Positions 1 through 9,631 are shown, counted from the stretch's first letter. The stretch is DNA of 64,000 nucleotides from Catellatospora paridis (GCF_009720365.1 NZ_WBZD01000021.1:186001-250000); one strand, 5' to 3'. Notes: a model not told the origin generated them from the letters alone. Program-made: numbers and translations.

Positions 1-2
1 GC

Positions 3-1196
3 ACCATCTCGGCCGCCGTGTCGATCAACCTCGTGCTGTACGGGCTGACCTCGCCCTTCGCCGCGGCGCTGATGGAGCGCTTCGGCATGCGCCGGGTGGT
101 GGCCGGGGCGCTGCTGCTGGTCGCCGCGGGCAGCGGGCTGACCGTGTTCATGACCGCGAGCTGGCAGCTGATGCTGCTGTGGGGCGTGCTGGTGGGCCTT
201 GGCACCGGCTCGATGGCGCTGGCGTTCGTGGCCACGTTCACCAACCGCTGGTTCGTCAAGCACCGGGGCCTGGTGACGGGCGTGCTGACCGCCGGTGGTG
301 CGGCGGGGCAACTGGTGTTCCTGCCGCTGCTGGCGAGCCTGGTGCAGGCCTACGACTGGCGGGTGGCGGCGCTGACCGTGGCCGGGTCGGCGCTGCTGGT
401 GGTGCCGCTGGTGCTCTGGCTGCTCCGCGACGACCCGTCCGACCTGGGCATCACCGCGTACGGCGCCTCCGCTAGTGACTCGTCCCGGCAGCCCGCCTGG
501 ACGGCGGGCAGCCGCGGACTCCCCACCAGCGGCCCGGACGCACCTGCGGCCGCGGCGCCGGCGAGCACGGGTGCGGCCCGCCGGGCCCTGGGGGCGTTGC
601 GCGACGCCGCGAAGACCCGGACGTTCTGGCTGCTGGCGGGCGGGTTCGCGATCTGCGGTGCGACCACCAACGGCCTGGTGGGCACGCACTTCATCCCGGC
701 CGCGCACGACCACGGCATGCCGACCACCACCGCGGCGAGCCTGCTGGCGCTGGTCGGCGTCTTCGACATCGTCGGCACCATCGCGTCGGGCTGGCTCACC
801 GACCGCTTCGATCCGCGCTGGCTGCTGGGCGTCTACTACGCGCTGCGCGGGCTGTCGCTGATGCTGCTGCCGGAGCTGTTCGCCGCCGACCCGCACCCGA
901 GCATGCTGGTCTTCATCCTGTTCTACGGGCTGGACTGGGTGGCCACGGTGCCGCCGACGATCGCGCTGTGCCGGCAGCACTTCGGGGCTTCGGCGGCGAT
1001 CGTGTTCGGCTGGGTGTTCGCCTCGCACCAGTTCGGCGCGGCGGGCATCGCGCTGGTCGCCGGTCTGGTCCGGGACAGCAGCGGCTCGTACGCCGCGGCG
1101 TTCTACGGTGCCGGACTGCTGTCACTGGCTGCGACCGCGATGTCCCTGGCCATCACCCGTCCGGGCGTGTTGCGGCGCTGGCGTTTGGCTGCATGA
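3..1196 (+). CDS. MFS transporter, 5' end outside window
   Basis: Membrane transporter of the major facilitator superfamily. The frame is already open at the first base, and the visible part begins inside the first helices with an MFS motif-A-like stretch (LMERFGMRR), so the true start lies upstream. About ten further hydrophobic helices follow, with a central hydrophilic loop near residues 150-195 (rich in Ala, Ser and Pro) and a second motif-A-like segment (SGWLTDRFDPRW). The overall look resembles the oxalate/formate-antiporter-like (OFA) MFS group. The substrate cannot be told from sequence. It ends 71 bases before the glycosyltransferase gene and is probably a separate unit. Confidence 0.85.
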   Translation, partial: TISAAVSINLVLYGLTSPFAAALMERFGMRRVVAGALLLVAAGSGLTVFMTASWQLMLLWGVLVGLGTGSMALAFVATFTNRWFVKHRGLVTGVLTAGGAAGQLVFLPLLASLVQAYDWRVAALTVAGSALLVVPLVLWLLRDDPSDLGITAYGASASDSSRQPAWTAGSRGLPTSGPDAPAAAAPASTGAARRALGALRDAAKTRTFWLLAGGFAICGATTNGLVGTHFIPAAHDHGMPTTTAASLLALVGVFDIVGTIASGWLTDRFDPRWLLGVYYALRGLSLMLLPELFAADPHPSMLVFILFYGLDWVATVPPTIALCRQHFGASAAIVFGWVFASHQFGAAGIALVAGLVRDSSGSYAAAFYGAGLLSLAATAMSLAITRPGVLRRWRLAA

Positions 1197-1267
1197 TCGC
1201 GGTTTGACCTGTCCCGATCTGGATCTTGTCTGGGTCGGGGCAGGCATGAAAACCGGTTACTCCGGGT

Positions 1268-2485
1268 ATGCACACACCTGTGATAACCACGCTGGTGAAG
1301 GGTGTACCCACGCCCGAACATCTCGCCAGGGTGCAGAGCACCCTGCCTGCCAACGGCACCGCCCCGTTGAAGATCGCGATGGTGGCGCCGCCCTACTTCG
1401 ACGTGCCACCGGCCGCGTACGGGGGGATCGAGGCGGTTCTCGCAGACCTGTCCAACGCGCTGGTCGACCTGGGGCACCGGGTGACCGTGATCGGCGCCGG
1501 TCGGGATGGCACGAAAGCAAGGTTCTGGCAGGTGTGGGAACGGGCCGTGCCGGAACGGCTGGGTGAGCCCGGACCCGAGATCATCTACGCCACGCTCACC
1601 CGCCGGGTGGTGGAGAGCATGGCCGCCGCGGGCGAGGTCGACGTGGTCCACGACCACACCTTCGCCGGGCCGCTCAACGCCCCCGCGTACGACGCGATGG
1701 GCCTGCCCACGATCGCCACGGTGCACGGTCCGGTCGACTCGGAGCTGCGTGGCTACTACCAGACCCTGGACCGAGACCTGTCCCTGGTCGGCATCAGCCA
1801 GCGGCAGCGCTCGCTGGCCCCGGAGCTGAACTGGATCGGGGTCGTGCACAACGGGCTGCGCCCGCAGGACTGGCCGTTCCAGCGGGAGAAGAAGGACTAC
1901 GCGCTGTTCCTGGGCCGTTTCAACGCCGACAAGGGCGCGCACACCGCGGTGCTCGCGGCGCACGAGGCGGGGCTGCCGCTGATCCTGGCCGGCAAGTGTG
2001 CCGAACCGGCGGAGAAGAAGTACTACGCCGAGCAGGTCGAGCCGCTGCTCGGGCCGAACGACCAGATGATCGGCATCGCCGACGCGACACTCAAGCGTGA
2101 GTTGCTGGCAAATGCCCGCTGTCTGCTGTTTCCTGTGCAGTGGGAGGAACCTTTCGGCATGGTGATGATCGAGGCGATGGTCTGCGGCACGCCCGTGGTG
2201 GCGCTGCGCGGCGGTGCGGTGCCCGAGGTGGTGGAGCACGGCGTGAGCGGCTTCATCTGCGAGGACCCGACCGAGCTGCCGGCGGCTCTGCGGGCGGCGT
2301 CGGAACTGGACCCGGCGGAGTGCCGCGAGCAGGTGGTGCGGCGCTTCAGCGACCAGCGCATGGCGGTCGGCTACGTGCAGGCGTACCGGACCGCGCTGGC
2401 GGAGCGGCGTGGGCCGCGCACGTCGGGCCGCAACGGGCACTCGGCGGTCCGTGCCGGACGGCTGACCACGGCGGGTGAGCGGTGA
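1268..2485 (+). CDS. Glycosyltransferase family 4 (GT-B fold)
   Basis: Retaining GT4-type glycosyltransferase of 405 residues, the usual length. The N-terminal Rossmann half has the acceptor-side glycine-rich loop (PPAAYGGIEAVLADL, about residues 47-61) and VDVVHDHTF. The C-terminal half has LGRFNADKGAH and the donor-binding EPFGMVMIEAMVCGTPVVA with the E-x7-E pattern near residues 298-306. No signal peptide or membrane segment is seen, so it should be cytosolic. The stop overlaps the GTG start of the debranching-type enzyme by four bases, so the two are translationally coupled and probably act on one glucan or trehalose-type pathway. The acceptor is unknown. Confidence 0.9.
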   Translation: MHTPVITTLVKGVPTPEHLARVQSTLPANGTAPLKIAMVAPPYFDVPPAAYGGIEAVLADLSNALVDLGHRVTVIGAGRDGTKARFWQVWERAVPERLGEPGPEIIYATLTRRVVESMAAAGEVDVVHDHTFAGPLNAPAYDAMGLPTIATVHGPVDSELRGYYQTLDRDLSLVGISQRQRSLAPELNWIGVVHNGLRPQDWPFQREKKDYALFLGRFNADKGAHTAVLAAHEAGLPLILAGKCAEPAEKKYYAEQVEPLLGPNDQMIGIADATLKRELLANARCLLFPVQWEEPFGMVMIEAMVCGTPVVALRGGAVPEVVEHGVSGFICEDPTELPAALRAASELDPAECREQVVRRFSDQRMAVGYVQAYRTALAERRGPRTSGRNGHSAVRAGRLTTAGER

Positions 2486-4578
2486 CGAATCCCGCACCGC
2501 TCAACGCAGGCGACCCGCAGCCGATCGGCCAGGGTCAGGTCACCATCGTCGAAGGCACCACGTTCAGCATCTGCGCGCCCAACGGGGACATGGACCCGGG
2601 GGGCGCGCAGGGCCTGTTCTTCCGGGACACCCGGATCATCTCGCGCTGGCAGCTGCGCATCGACGGGCAGCCTCCGCAGCCGCTGTCGGTGGCCGACACC
2701 GACACGTTCGCGTCGCGGTTCATGCTGCGGCGCGCGCCGGCGGCGGGGCACGCCGACAGCACGCTGCTGGTGGTGCGACAGCGCGTGGTGGGCGAGGGCA
2801 TGCGCGAGGTCGTCACGCTGACCAACGTCGGCCGCGAGGCCACCCTGGTGCACCTGGAACTGCACGTCGACGCCGACTTCGCCGACCTGTTCGCGGTCAA
2901 GGAGGGCCATGCGGCCGGCTCGGCGACGCACGCCCAGGCCAGCGGGGTCAACCTGGTGTTCAGCCGGCCCGACAATTCGCGCGGCCTGCTCGTGCACGCC
3001 ACCGGCGAGCCCATCAGCAGCCACAACGGGCTGAGCTGGCAGGTGGTCATCCCGGCCCGCGACGAGTGGCGCACCGAGATCATCGTGCATCCGGTGGTGG
3101 AGAGCCGCCGCATCGAGCCGCGCTTCCGCGAGCACCTGACGCCTGAGGAGGCCGAGGAGCACTCGTGGCGCCGCCAGGTCACCTCGATCCGGACCCAGCA
3201 CGAGGGGCTGGGTCTGGTGCTGCGGCGCAGCGTGCGCGACCTCGACGCGCTGCGCATCGCCGCGGGCGAGGACTCCGCGCACACCTTCGTGGCCGCGGGC
3301 GCGCCCTGGTTCATGACCCTGTTCGGCCGCGACAGCCTGCTCACCTCGTGGATGGCGCTGCCGCTGGACCCGTCGCTGGCCGTCGGCACGCTGTACACGC
3401 TGGCCGCGCTGCAGGGCCGCCAGGTCGACCCGTGCAACGAGGAGGAGCCGGGGCGCATCCTGCACGAGCTGCGGCTCGGCCCGCAGAGCACGTCCGCGCT
3501 GGGCGGGATGCACTACTACGGCACGATCGACGCCAGCCCGCTGTTCGTGGCGCTGCTCGGCGAGGCCTGGAAGTGGGGCGCGGCCGAGTCCGACGTGCGG
3601 GCGCTGCTGCCGGCCGCCGACGCGGTGCTGGCGTGGATGGACGGCTTCGGCGACCGGGACGGCGACGGGTTCATCGAATACCAGCGCGCCACCGACCGTG
3701 GCCTGTTCAACCAGGGATGGAAGGACAGCTGGGACGGGATCAACGACGCGGCGGGCCAGCTCGCCGAGCCGCCGGTCGCGCTGGCCGAGGTGCAGGGGTA
3801 CGCCTATGCCGCGTGGCTGGCCCGCGCGGACCTGGCCGACGCGTTCGGTGAGACGGCGCTGGCCGAGTCCTGCCGGGCGCGGGCCGACAAGCTGCGCTCG
3901 CTGTTCGCCGAGGCGTTCTGGCTGCCCGACGACGGCTATTTCGCGATCGCGCTGGACGGGCGCAAGCGCCGCATGGACGCCATGTCCAGCAATCCCGGGC
4001 ACTGCCTGTGGACCGGCATCGTCACCGACGAGCACGCCGCGCAGCTGATCGCGCGGCTGTCCGAGCCGGACATGGACAGCGGGTACGGGCTGCGCACGCT
4101 GTCGGACCGGATGGGCGCGTACAACCCGATGAGCTACCACAACGGGTCGGTGTGGCCGCATGACACCGCGCTGTGCGTGGCCGGGCTGATGCGGTACGCC
4201 CACATCCCCGGCGCGGTCGAGCTGGCCCACCGGCTCACCGACGGCCTGCTGCGGGCCGCGATGTCGTTCGGCGGGCGGCTGCCCGAGCTGTTCTGCGGCT
4301 TCCCGGCGGACCGCTACCGCCCGCCGGTGCCGTATCCGACCTCGTGCTCGCCGCAGGCGTGGGCCAGCGGGGCGCCGCTGCTGATCGTGCGCGCGTTCCT
4401 CGGCCTGGACCTGGACGTGCCCAAGCGCAGACTGGTGCTGCGGCCGCGGCTGCCGCAGGAGTGGGGCACCGTGACGGTGGACCGGCTGCCGTTCGCCGGG
4501 TCGCTGCTGAAGATCGCGGCGTCGGGCACCGATGCCCAGGTGCACGGCCTGCCCGAACCCTCCACTGTGATCAACTGA
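2482..4578 (+). CDS. Amylo-alpha-1,6-glucosidase / glycogen debranching-type glycoside hydrolase
   Basis: 698-residue protein with an N-terminal beta-sandwich domain of the bacterial GDE type (about 1-215; EGTTFSICAPNGDM, FFRDTRIISRW) and a C-terminal (alpha/alpha)6-barrel (about 250-660). Catalytic-barrel landmarks are FGRDSLLTSWMALPLDP, NQGWKDSWDGI and NPMSYHNGSVWPHDTA. The family hydrolyses alpha-1,6 branch points or related alpha-glucosides. Coupling to a GT4 gene through a GTGA overlap suggests a glucan-remodelling pair. No secretion signal is evident. Exact substrate specificity is inferred only from the family. Confidence 0.9.
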   Translation: MTNPAPLNAGDPQPIGQGQVTIVEGTTFSICAPNGDMDPGGAQGLFFRDTRIISRWQLRIDGQPPQPLSVADTDTFASRFMLRRAPAAGHADSTLLVVRQRVVGEGMREVVTLTNVGREATLVHLELHVDADFADLFAVKEGHAAGSATHAQASGVNLVFSRPDNSRGLLVHATGEPISSHNGLSWQVVIPARDEWRTEIIVHPVVESRRIEPRFREHLTPEEAEEHSWRRQVTSIRTQHEGLGLVLRRSVRDLDALRIAAGEDSAHTFVAAGAPWFMTLFGRDSLLTSWMALPLDPSLAVGTLYTLAALQGRQVDPCNEEEPGRILHELRLGPQSTSALGGMHYYGTIDASPLFVALLGEAWKWGAAESDVRALLPAADAVLAWMDGFGDRDGDGFIEYQRATDRGLFNQGWKDSWDGINDAAGQLAEPPVALAEVQGYAYAAWLARADLADAFGETALAESCRARADKLRSLFAEAFWLPDDGYFAIALDGRKRRMDAMSSNPGHCLWTGIVTDEHAAQLIARLSEPDMDSGYGLRTLSDRMGAYNPMSYHNGSVWPHDTALCVAGLMRYAHIPGAVELAHRLTDGLLRAAMSFGGRLPELFCGFPADRYRPPVPYPTSCSPQAWASGAPLLIVRAFLGLDLDVPKRRLVLRPRLPQEWGTVTVDRLPFAGSLLKIAASGTDAQVHGLPEPSTVIN

Positions 4579-4591
4579 GATTCCCGGCGGC

Positions 4592-5440
4592 TCAGGTCAG
4601 TCCCTGCGCGGCCAGGGTCTGGCGCAGGTGCTGCAGGCAGCGGGCGAGCAGGCGGGACACGTGCATCTGGGACAGGCCGAGCCGCTGGGCGATCTCGGCC
4701 TGGGTCAGGTCGGCGGCGAAGCGCAGCGCCAGGATGTGCCGGTCGCGGGGCGACAGCCCGGCCACCGCGCGTCCGATGGCGTGGCGATCGGGCAGCGACT
4801 CCAGCCGCCGGTCCTGCTCGCCGAGCAGCTCGCCCAGTTCGGCGAAGCCGCTGCCGCTGCGCACCACGCTGTTGAGCGAGCCGATGGCATACGCATGCGC
4901 GCATTCCAGCCCGTCCCGGATGTCGTTCTCGTCCCGGCCCAGGAACGTGGCCAGGTCGCCGATGTCGGGGGTGCGCTGCAGGGACTGGCACAGCTGCGGC
5001 ACCGCTCGGCTGATCTCCAGGTGCAGTTCCTGCAGGTGGCGGTGCACTCGCAGCGCCCAGCCGCGGTCGCGGAAGTGCCGGCGCAGCTCGCCGAGCATGG
5101 TCGGGGCGGCGAAGTGTTCGAACCGGACGCCGTGGCTGCTGTCGTAGCGGTCCACCGACTTGATCAGCCCCAGCAGCGCGACCTGGACCAGGTCGTCGGG
5201 GTCCTCGCCGCGGAAGCTGAACCGCCGGGCCAGCCGCCGGGCCAGCGGCATGCCGGCGCGGATGACGGCGGCCCGGGCCCGCTCCCGTGCGGGGTCGTCC
5301 GCCGGGATGCGGTGCAGCCTGGCCAGCGCCACCGACACGCGGCGGTCGCGCTCGGCGGTCCACGCCTCACCGGCGAGCTCCGTGGAGCCCAGCACGGCAT
5401 CGATCCTCAACGCGTCCGCATGGGTGCTCATCGCCGCCAT
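4592..5440 (-). CDS. RNA polymerase sigma factor, SigB/SigF/SigG type
   Basis: Stress or developmental sigma-70 factor lacking region 1.1. Region 2 is visible as DPDDLVQVALLGLIKSVDRYD followed by FAAPTMLGELRRHFRD, region 3 follows, and region 4 ends with LTQAEIAQRLGLSQMHVSRLLARCL, a helix-turn-helix. This is the SigB/F/G family of actinobacteria. The start is uncertain: ATG at 5440 or 5430 is preferred because the residues encoded upstream to a GTG at 5485 look non-coding and its GAAGG sits only 3 nt away. No anti-sigma gene of the RsbW type is adjacent. It lies convergent to the debranching gene. Confidence 0.88.
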   Translation of the reverse strand: MAAMSTHADALRIDAVLGSTELAGEAWTAERDRRVSVALARLHRIPADDPARERARAAVIRAGMPLARRLARRFSFRGEDPDDLVQVALLGLIKSVDRYDSSHGVRFEHFAAPTMLGELRRHFRDRGWALRVHRHLQELHLEISRAVPQLCQSLQRTPDIGDLATFLGRDENDIRDGLECAHAYAIGSLNSVVRSGSGFAELGELLGEQDRRLESLPDRHAIGRAVAGLSPRDRHILALRFAADLTQAEIAQRLGLSQMHVSRLLARCLQHLRQTLAAQGLT

Positions 5441-5507
5441 CCGCCGGTCATGCCGGTCGCGCCGCTCTGCGCGGCATCGGGTCACCGGCCTTCAGCAGTC
5501 AGACTCA

Positions 5508-5921
5508 CTAAGCGGATTTTAGCGACATGTCAGCTTCGGTGGCCGGGGTTGCCGGCTTTCTAGGGCGCGGCAACCTCGCCACCTCCGCCTGCACCGCGGT
5601 GCCGTACGCGCAGATCTCGATCCACGACTCGGTGATCGGGCGGTGGTCGAACCGCATGGCCAGCACGGCGTTCGCGCCCATCCGCGACGCGACGCGCGCC
5701 ATGCGGTCGACGGCCTCCAGGCGGCACTCGGTCAGCATGTGGATGCGCACGTCCATGCTCACCCCGGTGCCGTCCAGGGGCGACTTGAAGCCCTCGCTGT
5801 AGGCGCTCAGCGTGCGCGCCGACAGGCCCAGCACCTCGCCGTACACGGCCCGGATCACGTGACCTGGCAGCTGGTCGGTGGTCACCACCAGCACGCCCCC
5901 GCGGTTGACGACATCACGCAT
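5508..5921 (-). CDS. UPF0145 (YbjQ-like) family protein
   Basis: 137-residue protein matching the YbjQ/UPF0145 family, often described as a putative heavy-metal-binding domain. The core GLSARTLSAYSEGFKSPLDG, then RMGANAVLAMRFDHRPITESWIEICAYGTAVQ fits the family, which forms a pentameric beta-rich ring. Molecular function is unknown. The start at 5921 is fixed by AGGAGGTGG seven bases upstream of the ATG; the longer open frame to 6002 has no such site. The 139-base region to the divergent NUDIX gene is AT-richer than its surroundings and probably carries both promoters. Confidence 0.8.
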   Translation of the reverse strand: MRDVVNRGGVLVVTTDQLPGHVIRAVYGEVLGLSARTLSAYSEGFKSPLDGTGVSMDVRIHMLTECRLEAVDRMARVASRMGANAVLAMRFDHRPITESWIEICAYGTAVQAEVARLPRPRKPATPATEADMSLKSA

Positions 5922-6060
5922 GAACACCACCTCCTGAACGTCCGATAAGAGTGGTATGTCCATCGTGAATGAAAACGTAATCATTCGGTACTCATTTACC
6001 ACCTTTTTGTGTTAATGAGGCAGACGGGGCATCGTCCGTACGGCGTGCGACCATCGCGTC

Positions 6061-6546
6061 ATGCCGCTGACGCCGATCATCGCCACCCTCGCCTACGTGC
6101 TGTCCCCCGACGGGGACAGCGTGCTGCTGCTGCACCGCGACAAGCGGCCCGACGACATCCACTTCGGAAAGCACGTCGGCCTGGGCGGGCGGGTCGAGCG
6201 CGACGAGGACGTGCTGACCGGCGTGAAACGCGAGGTCCAGGAGGAGTCGGGGCTCATCGCCCGGCGGCTGTCGCTGCGCGGCACGGTCTCCTGGCCGGGC
6301 TTCGGCCGCCGCGGCGAGGACTGGTTCGGGTTCGTGTTCCGGGTCGACGAGTTCGACGGCGAGCCGCACCAGGGCAACCACGAGGGCACCCTGGGCTGGG
6401 TGCCCCGCGAGCGCCTGTACGACGTGCCGATGTGGGCCAGCGACCGCGAGTGGCTGCCGATGGTCTTCGACGACGACCCGCGTCCGTTCCACGGCGTCAT
6501 GCCCTACCGCGACGGCGAGATGGTGAGCTGGAGTTACGTGCGCTGA
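6061..6546 (+). CDS. NUDIX hydrolase (MutT/8-oxo-dGTPase-like)
   Basis: 161-residue single-domain NUDIX pyrophosphohydrolase. The box reads GGRVERDEDVLTGVKREV followed by QEESGL (about residues 43-66), matching G-x5-E-x7-REVQEESGL with the Mg2+-binding glutamates intact. The start of the fold (PIIATLAYVLS) and length resemble the MTH1/MutT-like 8-oxo-dGTP diphosphatase branch, but substrate cannot be assigned firmly. No strong ribosome binding site precedes ATG 6061. The gene is convergent with the SARP regulator. Confidence 0.88.
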   Translation: MPLTPIIATLAYVLSPDGDSVLLLHRDKRPDDIHFGKHVGLGGRVERDEDVLTGVKREVQEESGLIARRLSLRGTVSWPGFGRRGEDWFGFVFRVDEFDGEPHQGNHEGTLGWVPRERLYDVPMWASDREWLPMVFDDDPRPFHGVMPYRDGEMVSWSYVR

Positions 6547-6568
6547 CGGCGGAGCGGATACGCGGATC

Positions 6569-6584
6569 GGTCAATATATCGACC
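6569..6584. repeat. AT-centred palindrome after the NUDIX gene
   Basis: GGTCAATATATCGACC is palindromic except for one symmetric mismatch pair, in a region otherwise over 65% GC. It lies 23 bases after the NUDIX stop. It could be a terminator element or a protein-binding site; nothing in the sequence decides. Confidence 0.4.
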
Positions 6585-6652
6585 GCTGTATGCGCTACTG
6601 CCTAGAGTGTGCTCACCGCGTCCGGGACGGGGGTGCGGTCGCGGGGAAGCGG

Positions 6653-6721
6653 TGATGGCCCGGCCATCCCACGCTGGCAGCGCGAGCTGCCTACGGAGGG
6701 TGCGGGAGGGCCGGGCCATCA
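6653..6721 (-). terminator. Inverted repeat at SARP 3' end
   Basis: TGATGGCCCGGCC (6653-6665) and its exact reverse complement (6709-6721) form a 13-bp stem with a 43-nt loop. The inner arm overlaps the last codons of the SARP gene. It sits between convergent genes and could end transcription from either side. No U-tract is seen, as is common in actinobacteria. Confidence 0.5.
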
Positions 6722-9561
6722 TCGGCGAGGAAGACCTCGATTGCCTGCTCCTGCGACTTGCCGTACTGGTTGAACAGCCGGGACGCCTCGGCCCGGCAGC
6801 GCGCCGCCGCCGCGCGGTCGCCGGCGGCCTGCTGCACCTTGGCGATCTGTCGCAGCGCCGCGCCCTGCCGACCGTAGTCGTCGATGTCGCGGGCCCGGCG
6901 CAGCGCCGTCTGCGTGTCCGAGCGGGCCAGGTCGGGGCGCCGGACGCGCAGGTGGATCTCCGAGCGGACCAGGGTCATGTCCACGAAGTACGCGCCGTCA
7001 CTCTGCTCGTCGGCCATCGCGATGCTGCGCCGGCAGTAGCTCAGGGCCCGCCGGTGGTCGCCGGCCTTGGCGTGCAGCAGGGCCAGGACGCCCACCGCCA
7101 TCATGGCGTGGACGGTCCCCTGCTCGCCGCGGACCAGTTCGAGGCTGCGGTGCACGGTGGCGATGGCCTCGTCGACCCGGTCCTGGGAGGTGAGCACCTC
7201 GCAGGCGTTGAGCAGCACCAGCGCTCGCAGCTTGGTCGCGCCGAGGCCGGCGAGCGCGTCATGGCTGTCCTGGAAGTGGCGCAGTGCCAGGTCCGGCTCG
7301 CCCGTGCGGCTGGCCAGGATGCCCAGGCTGTTCGTCACCGCCGCGATGCCGTCGAGGTCGTCATGCGCCCGCCAGAGCGCCAGCGCCCGCTCCAGCGACT
7401 CCCGCGACTCGGCGTAGCGCCGACGGAAGTAGAACGCCTGGCCGCGCATGTTGTGCGCGATGGCCGCCGAGTGCGGGTCGTCGGAACTGTGCAGCCGCAG
7501 GGCCAGCGCGGCGAGCCGATCGACCTCGTCGGGCGTGCGCCGCAGCAGGTAGAGGCTCGTTGCGCGCAGCAACTGCGCCGGATACCGCCGGTCCACGGGG
7601 GTCGCCTCGCCGGCCTGTGTGGCGACCGCGGCGGCGGCGGCCAGCTCGGCGTCGAGCCAGCTGCTCGCCTCCGCCAGCGTGCTGATCGGCACCAGGCCGG
7701 TGCCCTCTGGGCCCTGCAGCGCGGCGTCGACGGGCCGGACCATGCCCACGACCTGCTGCAGAGCCCGGTGTGCGGTGCCCACGTAGTACACGAACAGTTG
7801 GTGCAGCGCCTGGGCCCGCTCCTGCGGCGGATCGTCGTGCAGCGCGCACTCGGCCGCGTAGAGGCGCAGCAGGTCGTGCAGCTGGACGCGGCCCGCCGAC
7901 ATGTCCACCAGGCGCGCCTCGACGAGCCGGTCCAGCGCGGAGGCGGCGACGGCGCGCGTCTGGCCGAGCAGCGCCGCCATCGCGGTGACGCTCAGGTGCG
8001 GTGCGCGGGCCAGGCCCGCCATCCGGAACGCGCGCGCGGCCGGCGCGTCCAGGGCCCGGTAGCTGGCCTGGAAGCAGGAGCGTACGGCCATGTCGTCGGT
8101 GTGCAGCTCGTCGAGCCGGCCGCGTTCGTCGACCAGCCGCTCGACGAGGTCCGCCGCTGACCAGTCCGGCCGGGCGTCGAGCCGGGCCGCGGCGATGCGC
8201 AGCGCCAGCGGCAGTCGCCCGCACAGGGCCGCGAGCTGCTGCGCGGCGCGGGCGTCGGCGCGGCTGCCGAGCAGCCGCAGCGCGTCGGCCTCGTCGAGCA
8301 CGTCCAGAGGCAGCAGCGCGGCGGAGTCCAGCGAGGTGAGCGCGCGGCGGCTGGTGACCAGCACCAGGCAGCCGGGGGTGCCGGGCAGCAGCGGGCGCAC
8401 CTGTGCGGCGTCCACGGCGTTGTCGAGCAGCACCAGCAGGCGCCGCCCGGCCAGCCGGGTGCGGAACATCGCGCCCGCCTCGGCGGCGTCGGCCGGGGTG
8501 TCGCCGTCGGGTGTGCCGAGCGCCCGCAGGAACCGGTGGAGCACGTCGCCGGGGTCCAGCGGGGTGAGCCGGGGGTTGGAGCCCTGCAGGTCGAGATAAA
8601 GCTGGCCGTCGGGATAGTCCTCGGCGAGGGTGTGGGCGAGCCGGATCGCCAGCGCGGACTTGCCCACCCCGCCGGGACCGTGGATGTTGCGCACCCCGGC
8701 GGTGGCGCCGCTCATCTCGGCGAGTTCACGCTCGCGCCCGACCAGGTCGGCGGGGTTCGGCGGCAGCTGGCGGGGCCGCACGGCGGAGTTCGCGGGTTTC
8801 GGGGCGAGCGCCGGGTCGCGGCGCAGCACCGCGGCCTGGACCTCGCGCAGCGCGTCGCCCGGTTCCAGGCCGAGCTGTTCGGCGAGCGCCTGCCGGGCCT
8901 GCTGGTAGACGTCGAGTGCGGCGGCGGCGTCGCCGCCGGTGTACAGCACCCGCATGAGCTGGCCGTAGGCGCGTTCGCGGGTGGGGTGCCCGGCGATGTG
9001 CTCGCGCAGTGGCGTGACCAGCGCGATGTCCTCGCCTGCCAGCAGCCTCGCTTCGAACAGGTCCTCGGTGCGGGCGGTGCGCAGCTCGTCGAGCGCGGTC
9101 GCGCGGGCGGCCAGCGCCGGGCCGACCGGGACGTCGGCCAGTGCCGGACCGGTCCAGCAGGCCAGCGCCTTGCCCAGCCGCGTCACGGCGTCGTGGACCC
9201 GGCCCTCGGCGAGCGCCGCGGTGCCCTCGTCGGCCAGCGCCTCCCAGACCGACACGTCGTACTCGCCGGGCGCGACGTGCAGCCGGTATCCGCCGGGTGT
9301 GGTGGCCAGCCGGTCGGGGTCGATGTCCGCGGCGGCCAGGGCGCGGCGCAGCGCGAGGGCGTACGAGCGCAGGTTGGCCACAGCCGAGCGGGGCGGTTGG
9401 TCGCCCCACAGTTCATCGGTGAGCCGTTCCAGGCTGACCACCCGGCCGGCGTCGAGCAGCAGCACCGCCAGCATGCACCGGACTTTGGGCACGGGGACGC
9501 CGCCCGGGTTCCCGCCCCGGCCGAGGGCCACCGGCCCCAGCAGCCGGAACAAGATTGACAC
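6691..9561 (-). CDS. AfsR/SARP-family transcriptional regulator (wHTH-BTAD-NB-ARC-TPR)
   Basis: Large pathway-type regulator of 956 residues. It has an OmpR-type winged-helix DNA-binding domain (about 1-95; VSLERLTDELWGDQPPRSAV), a bacterial transcriptional activation domain (about 96-250), a P-loop NTPase domain with GPGGVGKSALAIRLA near residue 285 and LLVLLDNAVD as Walker B-like, and C-terminal TPR-like helical repeats (about 600-940). The GTG start at 9561 is chosen because GGGGAGG lies just upstream and the residues before it come from the neighbouring gene's reverse frame. SARPs usually activate secondary metabolism or transport genes; the adjacent MacAB-like cassette is a possible target. 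No biosynthetic cluster is visible. Confidence 0.9.
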   Translation of the reverse strand: MSILFRLLGPVALGRGGNPGGVPVPKVRCMLAVLLLDAGRVVSLERLTDELWGDQPPRSAVANLRSYALALRRALAAADIDPDRLATTPGGYRLHVAPGEYDVSVWEALADEGTAALAEGRVHDAVTRLGKALACWTGPALADVPVGPALAARATALDELRTARTEDLFEARLLAGEDIALVTPLREHIAGHPTRERAYGQLMRVLYTGGDAAAALDVYQQARQALAEQLGLEPGDALREVQAAVLRRDPALAPKPANSAVRPRQLPPNPADLVGRERELAEMSGATAGVRNIHGPGGVGKSALAIRLAHTLAEDYPDGQLYLDLQGSNPRLTPLDPGDVLHRFLRALGTPDGDTPADAAEAGAMFRTRLAGRRLLVLLDNAVDAAQVRPLLPGTPGCLVLVTSRRALTSLDSAALLPLDVLDEADALRLLGSRADARAAQQLAALCGRLPLALRIAAARLDARPDWSAADLVERLVDERGRLDELHTDDMAVRSCFQASYRALDAPAARAFRMAGLARAPHLSVTAMAALLGQTRAVAASALDRLVEARLVDMSAGRVQLHDLLRLYAAECALHDDPPQERAQALHQLFVYYVGTAHRALQQVVGMVRPVDAALQGPEGTGLVPISTLAEASSWLDAELAAAAAVATQAGEATPVDRRYPAQLLRATSLYLLRRTPDEVDRLAALALRLHSSDDPHSAAIAHNMRGQAFYFRRRYAESRESLERALALWRAHDDLDGIAAVTNSLGILASRTGEPDLALRHFQDSHDALAGLGATKLRALVLLNACEVLTSQDRVDEAIATVHRSLELVRGEQGTVHAMMAVGVLALLHAKAGDHRRALSYCRRSIAMADEQSDGAYFVDMTLVRSEIHLRVRRPDLARSDTQTALRRARDIDDYGRQGAALRQIAKVQQAAGDRAAAARCRAEASRLFNQYGKSQEQAIEVFLADDGPALPHPP

Positions 9562-9631
9562 CGTGCCTCCCCGCGGACGCTTGCCGGCGTACAGACTACG
9601 ATCCGCTGACGGCGGTTCACTCACGTTCCCG

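Noticed and set aside
1103-2497. Long minus-strand open frame over the glycosyltransferase (464 codons), and a similar 724-codon one at 2371-4545
   Set aside because: Arg/His/Gln-rich translations with no domain, fully opposite good coding genes; typical high-GC antisense artefacts.
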